Assembly: GCA_003557765.1 (NCBI GenBank)
Contig: PWNO01000111.1
Coordinates: forward strand, 1-12,069
DNA from: Bacteroidales bacterium
GTDB taxonomy: Bacteria > Bacteroidota > Bacteroidia > Bacteroidales > UBA7960
Direction of reading: 5' to 3'
DNA length: 12,069 nucleotides
Below the pieces are notes generated by a model. The model ran no database searches. It was not told the origin of the DNA and worked only from the letters and a program-made list of their open reading frames with translations. The position numbers were made by a program, and so were the translations under genes. Numbering within the stretch: position 1 is the stretch's first letter; the number at the start of each line of letters is the position of its first letter. Shown piece by piece: positions 7,401 through 12,069 of the stretch.

Positions 7401-8569
7401 ATAAAATTTAAGCCGTTACCCCTTGTTCCCACCCAAAGGTTGCCTGCGGCATCTTCGTAAATTGCACGCACAATCTGATGGTTCAACAGACGATTTGCTG
7501 CCTCCCCTCTGCCAATCTGAAAAAAAGGCTTGGGCTTCAAGATGCTTCTGAAAACGCCCTCTCCATCAGTTCCAATCCATAAGAGATCATCCGGGGTTTC
7601 GAGAACAGACCATATCTTCACTTTTTTATCAGCCAACTCAGGCAAACGATCCAGAACTGATTGCATTGCGTATTCATCATCGGGAAACATCATTAACACA
7701 TTGCCATCGTCGGTGCCTAACCAAAAATGGGTTTCATTTACGGCTACAGAAAACGCCGTCAATCGGTAATCATCATTACCAGGCATTATCGGATGCACCT
7801 CACGACTGTAAAGGTTCAGGATAAGCATTCCCCCCTCGCGCATTGCCAACAAAAGAAACGGTGTATCATCATAAATGAAGAACCAGTTATGGTCAATTGT
7901 AACATCTGCAATCTTTTTATACAAATTTTCCAGCGAAAAACTTACCTTCTTCTGAGACAATCCGTGGTCGATGACAAAAAGGGAATCGGCATCCAAAAGA
8001 AACAGGTCGTTGCCATACACCATAAAATCAATGATATCTGTCATCCGGTAATTTTTCAGACAAGGAATCATAATCTGTTTAAAACCATCCTCATTTGGGT
8101 CATACCTAAAAAGCCCCAATCCATAAGCTTTCACCCAGATATGACCATCCTCGCCAATATTGGCCTTCAGGCTGTGCTCGCGCAGGGAAAGCTCAGGATA
8201 ATCAGTAAACCAGCTTGAAAAAGCTTCTCTGTCGTGCGAATACCGGTTTAATCCACGCTCCGTAACAACCCATAAGTGACCTTCATCATCCTCCAACATT
8301 TTTCTTATAATGTTATTGCTGATGGCCGCATCATCATATATGTCTGGATAAAATGCCTTGATACTTTTTCCATCGTAACGGTTCAGACCATCCCAGGTGC
8401 CAAACCACATAAACCCTCGTGAATCTCTAAAAATGCTATTAATGGCGCTATTAGACAAGCCTTGCTCGTTTGTGATCACGGCAGAACGCCACTTTGTTTC
8501 CCCGTCGGCAAAAGCTCTTGACGGTATTAATGATGTCAGCAGCAGAAAAACAAAGGTCAAAAACCGCAT
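4424..8569 (-). CDS. Hybrid two-component system sensor/regulator (HTCS, SusR-like glycan sensor)
   Basis: This 1381-residue one-protein signalling system spans the inner membrane. Residues 1-21 form a signal peptide (cleavage after AFA). Residues about 35-680 hold some twelve Reg_prop strands of the W-[IVL]-G-T-x-G-L/V type (for example WFGTWDGLNRYDG, LWVGTRGNGLN, LWLGTRGAGVYRMN), expected to build two periplasmic propellers. A Y_Y_Y domain follows at ~735-800 and a membrane helix at ~808-827. Then come a coiled stretch, the HisKA H-box with His864, and the ATPase with NLLSNAIKFTP (976-987), DTGTGIP (1009-1015) and GIGIGLAYT. The receiver has acidic residues 1138-1140, phospho-acceptor Asp1181, Thr1211 and Lys1233. 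An AraC-type HTH lies at ~1280-1380. Family members bind oligosaccharides released by outer-membrane systems and activate nearby glycan genes. The H-box has Gly867 in place of the usual Arg. The divergent gene is the likely target; the two could share an operator region. Confidence 0.95.
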   Translation of the reverse strand: MRFLTFVFLLLTSLIPSRAFADGETKWRSAVITNEQGLSNSAINSIFRDSRGFMWFGTWDGLNRYDGKSIKAFYPDIYDDAAISNNIIRKMLEDDEGHLWVVTERGLNRYSHDREAFSSWFTDYPELSLREHSLKANIGEDGHIWVKAYGLGLFRYDPNEDGFKQIMIPCLKNYRMTDIIDFMVYGNDLFLLDADSLFVIDHGLSQKKVSFSLENLYKKIADVTIDHNWFFIYDDTPFLLLAMREGGMLILNLYSREVHPIMPGNDDYRLTAFSVAVNETHFWLGTDDGNVLMMFPDDEYAMQSVLDRLPELADKKVKIWSVLETPDDLLWIGTDGEGVFRSILKPKPFFQIGRGEAANRLLNHQIVRAIYEDAAGNLWVGTRGNGLNFIPYGEGNTVYFNTSNGLTNNAVLSLERDHDGHLWIGHDGNGIDILDPETGTFFHFPDDLEGAEHLDFGSVYDICVDAFGQVWLGTSGYGVIGLNINKKGDRFVLHSYDHIHAKGPGQGLGSNVVYAIVEELPNILWLGTRGAGVYRMNILTGALENFGMQSREKPGLIDNDVLSLHMGADGYLWVGTSGGLNQINLNYTPYEITHYTMRDGLPNNTIHAILEDNQRNIWSSTNKGLSKLDRTQNSFTNFNSEDGLQGNEYTDGAADYGRFSGRFYFGGINGLDWFYPDDIKISERQPKLLFTGFRLYNHLVLPGDTTQVLTKNINELNEIRLRHHQNFFTVEFTTLNFINPDKSEFKYKLENFNTDWVFAGNQREANFTNVPDGKYRLLVRATNEDGIWSDEIRAISIIIKPPFWKTWPAFLIYSFMLGLISYIIYIYQTNRIRRKQERAIEKMQQQKEKELNQYKLQFFTNLAHEFGTPLTLIFASAGSLLNPVQNPEESKSLIKTIYKNSKRMQKLIQELLEFRKIDTGRETVKPRKIELVHSLNNIVQVFSHFAQENELEIIFEPDEEEVWLLLDSGKIEKIMLNLLSNAIKFTPSGGIIKVVLKTSEGLVTIEVSDTGTGIPMDVLPYVFDSYYQRAPKTQKNTGHFQGIGIGLAYTKSLVELLNGQITVESESDRGSTFRVNLPLNKVEPKPGEQPTGDVLSGTTLMKNLADEFEENKLANAGKANVKPALWTTPKKYKILVAEDDPELSGLLLKLLSEQYDVSVVHNGKQALEVIGNKRIDLVVSDIVMPEMDGLNLCRTIRSDPVTSHIPVILLTAKAEVENRIEGLEMGADSYIPKPFHPKHLFVRIERLLKMREQLTESFKASFGTPAFKVRQDYTPRDKDLLDKCVSYIEANCSNENLDAEKIAEHLAFSKPQLYRKIKALTGLTPHGMIKNFRLKKARQMIAEGQYAITDIIYMTGFNNRTYFYRSYKEAFGETPGVLQKQ

Positions 8570-8589
8570 TGTAATTGATTTTATTAAAA

Positions 8590-8597
8590 CAAATGTA
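8590..8597 (-). promoter_or_regulatory. Possible Bacteroidota -7 element for the HTCS gene
   Basis: Read on the minus strand, these bases are TACATTTG, a full match to the Bacteroidota -7 consensus TAnnTTTG, 20 bases before the HTCS start codon. No TTTG is found at the usual 19-21 base spacing upstream (that place reads CAGG), and the leader would be very short. The call is therefore tentative. A regulator-dependent promoter can lack a good -33 box, and one copy of the direct repeat (8602-8622) covers exactly that place. Confidence 0.3.
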
Positions 8598-8601
8598 AAT
8601 A

Positions 8602-8622
8602 TACAAATTCTGTGATTCCTGT
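8602..8622 (+). promoter_or_regulatory. Direct repeat copy 1, candidate operator in the divergent intergenic region
   Basis: This copy follows the pattern TACAA, T, CTG, two variable bases, ATTCC, one variable base, GT. It matches the second copy at 8697-8716 in 16 positions with one single-base gap. It lies just upstream of the possible HTCS -7 element on the minus strand. A binding site for the HTCS AraC-type domain is a reasonable inference; binding is not shown by the sequence. Confidence 0.4.
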
Positions 8623-8696
8623 AATGTCAGCAGCCATTGGTTAATTACCCGAGGGCAAAGAAAACTCAGGTTTTTGTTTTTTTTGATAATCTTGTG

Positions 8697-8716
8697 TACA
8701 ATCCTGCAATTCCAGT
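8697..8716 (+). promoter_or_regulatory. Direct repeat copy 2, candidate operator before the secreted enzyme gene
   Basis: Second copy of the TACAA..CTG..ATTCC.GT pattern, starting 95 bases after the first (close to nine helical turns), so both would face the same side of the DNA. It begins 65 bases before the start codon of the secreted enzyme. A TTTG at 8673-8676 sits 20 bases before its TACAATCC, so it may overlap a poor -7 element (TA kept, TTTG not). Such an arrangement would suit activator-dependent transcription, but this is inference. Confidence 0.4.
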
Positions 8717-8761
8717 TTACAGAAAAAATTTGAAATGGCTTTATTTTTACAATAAAAAGCG

Positions 8762-11700
8762 ATGCGAATCATTAAAGATCAATCAACTTCTATCCAAATC
8801 ATCTTGATCCTCCTATTATGTAGCCCTGTATTGCTTTCCGGTCAGCAGATTGACATCCCCAGGATTAACACCATGCCAGATTTACCGGACCCGTATTTAA
8901 TGCGCAACTGGACAGAGGTGGCCCACGGTTACGACTCCCTGGTTTTTGATGCTTCCATTAGCGGAGAATATTTACCCGTTTTATTTTTCAGAGATGTATC
9001 GGTAAACTATCCAGACCATCCGAGTTTCGGCCTGCACACGGCCATTGGCACGAATCACCCCACTTCCGGAGAGGCAATTAATGTAATACCGGCGGTTGTA
9101 GGTGCCACCCTGGCAGGAATTGACAAATCTGATCAGTTTGATGAGAACTGGGCGATGATGATACAGGAGTTCTTCAACAAGCGACCGGAGGAAAACATAT
9201 ACCTAAACCATCCGGTAACAAGTTCTGGGCACGATTGGTGGTACGAAAGCATGCCCAATGTTTTTTACATGCAGCTGAAATACCTGTATCCCGACATAGA
9301 TGTTTTTGGAGATCAGCTGCCAACTATGGCCGATCGGTGGAAGGCTGCCGTTAAGGAGATGGGTGCATCTGATGCACCCTGGACAGCACCATACATGAAT
9401 TATCGAGCCTGGAACATGTCTGAAATGGAACCGCTGGATTCCGGTGTGCGTCAACCTGAAGCTGCCGGTGCTCTTGCATGGATCTTCTACAACACCTATG
9501 TTGTGACAGAGGACAAAAAGTTTCTCAAAGCAGCAGAGTGGGCCCTGGAGTTTCTTGACAGTTGGACAGACAACCCATCCTATGAGCTGCAGCTGCCTTA
9601 CGGCGTGTATACGGCGGCACGTATGAATGCAGAGATTGGTACCAGTTATGACACTGAAAAGATGGTAAACTGGGCTTTCGACCGTGGCGATCTTCGCGGA
9701 TGGGGTGCAATCAGCGGCACCTGGGGTGGGTTGGACTGCCACGGATTGATCGGTGAAGCAAACGACAACGGCAACGATTATGCATTCATGATGAATGGTT
9801 TCCAGCAGGCGGCAGCTCTTGTACCCATGGTGCGCTACGACCATCGCTTCGCCCGCGCCATCGCCAAATGGGTGCTCAACATGGCCAATGCTTCACGCCT
9901 TTTTTATCCCAACTATATGCCCGAACACATGCAAGATAATTACGACTGGGCAGAAACACACGACCCCAACTCCTATATCGCTTATGAAGCTTTGCGCGAA
10001 GTGAAACACGGACACAGTCCTTACGCAACGGGTGATGCAATAGATGGTGGCTGGGCACAAACAAACCTGATGCTTTACGGCTCTTCCCATGTGGGATACC
10101 TGGCCGCCATCATCAACAATACAAACATTGAAGGGATTCTGCAACTGGATCTTCTTAAAACCGATTTTTACAAACAGGAAGCATTTCCAACCTATCTGTA
10201 TTTTAATCCTTTTGAAACTGAAAAAACAGTACAGATGAACCTCCCTGCAGGCACACACAAGATTTACGACGTAATCTCCAAACAAATGATCTCGGAAAAC
10301 CTGAACGGTTCAACCCCAGTCACCATCGATCCGAAAGGGGTGGTGATGCCGGTGATCATACCCCAGGCTGCCGCAATCAGCATCGAAGGCAATAAAACAT
10401 TTGCCGATGGCATCATCATTGATTTCAACAACGGACAAGATACCGGTGCCCTTCCACCAAGGATCAAATCACTTGCCGCTGCAGATACCGTTATGGTAAC
10501 AGGCGGCAGCACTTCCCTGTTTTGCACGGCAACTGACCCGGGTGGGTCAACATTATCCTATCGGTGGTTCTTTCCGGATGAAGATTTTATGGATGGCGAC
10601 CAAGTTACATTCAACGCACCTTCAGAAACCGGCTTCTACACCATTGGCTGCAAGGTTACCAACAATCATAACTTGTCAGACTCCACGGCCATTGTGATCG
10701 AGGTGGTTGAAAAAATCCCCTACCCGCCCGTTATACACAGCCTGACTGCCACCCCGAGAAAAATCAAACCGCAAGCACAGGCTGACATCACTGCAGTGGC
10801 TTCAGATTACTATGATGAGCCACTCGAATATTTCTGGCACACATCGGGAGGAGAGATAACGGGAGACAATTCAACTGCTGTTTTAACAGCATCTCAGACA
10901 GAGGGAGATTATTACATTACACTAATGGTTCAGAACCCGGATGGGTTAACGGCATCCGACAGCATTAGAGTGATGGTACGTGATTACGACAGCGCGCCCC
11001 AGGGAGCCCGCGTAGCATTTTATCCGCTAAGGGGCAACACCAATGATTACAGCGGCAACGACCTGCATGCCACCGCGGGAGGCGGACTCTTATATACAGA
11101 AGACATGCACGGCAATGCGCAATATGCAGCAGACTTCAACGGACATTCCGCCTTCGTCCTGATGCCTGAATCGGAGCTGCTTGATTTTTCCGAACAAATC
11201 AGCATCAGCACATTTCTAAACATGGGTACCCAAACCCCTCATGAACAGCATCCAGTATCGCATGGCAGCTGGCAACACCGATACAAAATTTCGATCGGTG
11301 ACAACCGAATCAGGTTTACCCTAAATACAGATGACGGCATTAAGGATCTTGATTCAGAATCGATTATAGAGGCCGGCAGGTGGTATCATGTGGCAGCAGT
11401 GTATGACGGAAACGACATGGAGCTCTGGCTGGATGGCATGCTGGACGCATTTGCACCGCATACCGGAAATATGGGCAATTCACCCTATCCACTGGTGCTC
11501 GGACAGAATATCCCCGGCAATAACAACTACAATTTTGACGGCGCCATGACCATGCTGATGATCTTTGATTATGCAGTGCCCCCATCCTTCATAACCGACA
11601 GCCTGAGCCTGAACATTCCCAATGCCAATGATCTGGAAAAAAGGGAGCTGTTGCTCTTTCCAAATCCCATTGCTGACAAGCATCTTCATGTCAAGTTAAA

Positions 11701-11902
11701 CATAAAAGAGACAACGGATATTAATGTAATTATTTATAATATGCAGGGGCAAATTCAGTTTCAAAAAACATTTAGCAGCAAGCCGGGCATACAAACAATC
11801 CCTGTTCAGGTTCCAGAACACTTGCCTGACGGACCTTATCTGATAAGGCTGATTGGGGATAAAACCATACAAACTGCGATCTTTTTATTGCAACGAAGGT
11901 AA
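8762..11902 (+). CDS. Secreted multidomain putative glycoside hydrolase (helical barrel + PKD/Ig x2 + LamG + T9SS sorting domain)
   Basis: A 1046-residue exported protein. Residues 1-27 look like a signal peptide (hydrophobic core IILILLLC…VLLSG). Cys20 lacks a proper lipobox (Leu at -1), so SPI export is favoured. Residues about 45-455 are rich in amphipathic helices with W/Y/D/E-rich segments such as HDWWYESMPNVFY (157-169) and GLDCHGLIGEANDNGNDY (323-340). This suggests an (alpha/alpha) barrel glycosidase or lyase with candidate acids Asp158, Glu162, Asp325, Glu332 and Asp339. A beta-rich segment follows at ~475-545. Residues 565-650 and 655-740 are PKD/Ig-like domains. Residues 748-940 form a LamG/concanavalin-type domain (VAFYPLRGNTNDYSGN…, GRWYHVAAVYDG, WLDG). 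Residues 963-1046 are a type A T9SS sorting domain (LFPNPIADKHLHV…). The protein is probably surface-anchored or released, acts on a polysaccharide, and is controlled by the divergent HTCS. I do not recognise the catalytic family. Confidence 0.85.
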   Translation: MRIIKDQSTSIQIILILLLCSPVLLSGQQIDIPRINTMPDLPDPYLMRNWTEVAHGYDSLVFDASISGEYLPVLFFRDVSVNYPDHPSFGLHTAIGTNHPTSGEAINVIPAVVGATLAGIDKSDQFDENWAMMIQEFFNKRPEENIYLNHPVTSSGHDWWYESMPNVFYMQLKYLYPDIDVFGDQLPTMADRWKAAVKEMGASDAPWTAPYMNYRAWNMSEMEPLDSGVRQPEAAGALAWIFYNTYVVTEDKKFLKAAEWALEFLDSWTDNPSYELQLPYGVYTAARMNAEIGTSYDTEKMVNWAFDRGDLRGWGAISGTWGGLDCHGLIGEANDNGNDYAFMMNGFQQAAALVPMVRYDHRFARAIAKWVLNMANASRLFYPNYMPEHMQDNYDWAETHDPNSYIAYEALREVKHGHSPYATGDAIDGGWAQTNLMLYGSSHVGYLAAIINNTNIEGILQLDLLKTDFYKQEAFPTYLYFNPFETEKTVQMNLPAGTHKIYDVISKQMISENLNGSTPVTIDPKGVVMPVIIPQAAAISIEGNKTFADGIIIDFNNGQDTGALPPRIKSLAAADTVMVTGGSTSLFCTATDPGGSTLSYRWFFPDEDFMDGDQVTFNAPSETGFYTIGCKVTNNHNLSDSTAIVIEVVEKIPYPPVIHSLTATPRKIKPQAQADITAVASDYYDEPLEYFWHTSGGEITGDNSTAVLTASQTEGDYYITLMVQNPDGLTASDSIRVMVRDYDSAPQGARVAFYPLRGNTNDYSGNDLHATAGGGLLYTEDMHGNAQYAADFNGHSAFVLMPESELLDFSEQISISTFLNMGTQTPHEQHPVSHGSWQHRYKISIGDNRIRFTLNTDDGIKDLDSESIIEAGRWYHVAAVYDGNDMELWLDGMLDAFAPHTGNMGNSPYPLVLGQNIPGNNNYNFDGAMTMLMIFDYAVPPSFITDSLSLNIPNANDLEKRELLLFPNPIADKHLHVKLNIKETTDINVIIYNMQGQIQFQKTFSSKPGIQTIPVQVPEHLPDGPYLIRLIGDKTIQTAIFLLQRR

Positions 11903-12019
11903 ATTGATCCAATATGAACCCTTTTTGAGAACGGAATGTACACTTTTGACAAAATAGTAAACAGAAAACTGCCAAACTAAAAGTAATTTTACAAAAACTT
12001 CAGTCTAAGAAAATAGATT

Positions 12020-12069
12020 ATGGACATTGCAAAACGATTTAAGGAAAACCCGTTATTACGCCCAAAAGA
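12020..12069 (+). CDS. Start of a gene cut by the window edge, resembling GH130 mannoside phosphorylase/hydrolase
   Basis: An ATG at 12020-12022 opens a frame that stays open to the window end: MDIAKRFKENPLLRPK. The motif KRF-x-ENPLL-x-P is like the first strand of GH130 enzymes, which phosphorolyse or hydrolyse beta-mannosides and are usually cytoplasmic or periplasmic. No signal peptide is seen at this start. It follows the secreted enzyme by 117 bases on the same strand, with an A-rich leader and no clear Shine-Dalgarno site or hairpin terminator between them. Only 16 residues are visible, so the family call is a suggestion. Confidence 0.45.
   Translation, partial: MDIAKRFKENPLLRPK

Noticed and set aside
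8816..8823. Lipoprotein signal at Cys20 of the secreted enzyme
   Set aside because: The residue before Cys is Leu, not Ala, Gly or Ser, and a T9SS tail already explains surface targeting.

Overview
The window looks like chromosomal DNA of a Bacteroidota member. The reasons are a full-length SusR-like hybrid two-component sensor/regulator, a giant secreted modular protein ending in a type IX secretion (Por) sorting domain, A/T-rich start regions without clear Shine-Dalgarno sites, and A/T-rich intergenic linkers. A Bacteroidales- or Marinilabiliales-like anaerobe or marine organism fits, but the lineage is an inference.

Left part (1-4292, all on the minus strand, read right to left). A Cys/Met-metabolism PLP enzyme is followed 16 bases later by threonine synthase (thrC). 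After a 66-base A/T-only repetitive linker comes an archaeal-type cofactor-independent phosphoglycerate mutase homologue (apgM-like). This looks like an aspartate-family operon at the homoserine branch point. The PLP enzyme would belong to the sulfur/methionine arm and ThrC to the threonine arm. The ApgM-like protein sits where a homoserine kinase gene would be expected. No classical GHMP-type thrB is in the window. Bases 1-178 hold no gene but contain a degenerate array of about 10-base units arranged as an inverted repeat.

Middle (4424-8569, minus). One 1381-residue hybrid two-component system (HTCS) protein: signal peptide, about a dozen beta-propeller 'Reg_prop' strands, Y_Y_Y domain, one membrane segment, histidine kinase, receiver and AraC-type DNA-binding domain. 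Its H-box reads HEFGTPL instead of the usual HEFRTPL.

Right part (8762-12069, plus). Divergent from the HTCS, across 192 bases, is a 1046-residue secreted protein. It has a putative helical-barrel catalytic region that I cannot assign to a family, two PKD/Ig-like domains, a LamG-type domain and a T9SS tail. At the window edge the first 16 codons of another gene resemble the start of a GH130 mannoside phosphorylase or hydrolase. Together the HTCS, the secreted enzyme and the edge gene look like one end of a polysaccharide-utilisation locus. The divergent intergenic region carries a direct repeat of about 20 bases, with copies 95 bases apart, which could be the HTCS operator.

No tRNA, rRNA, CRISPR array, transposase or SusC/SusD pair was seen.
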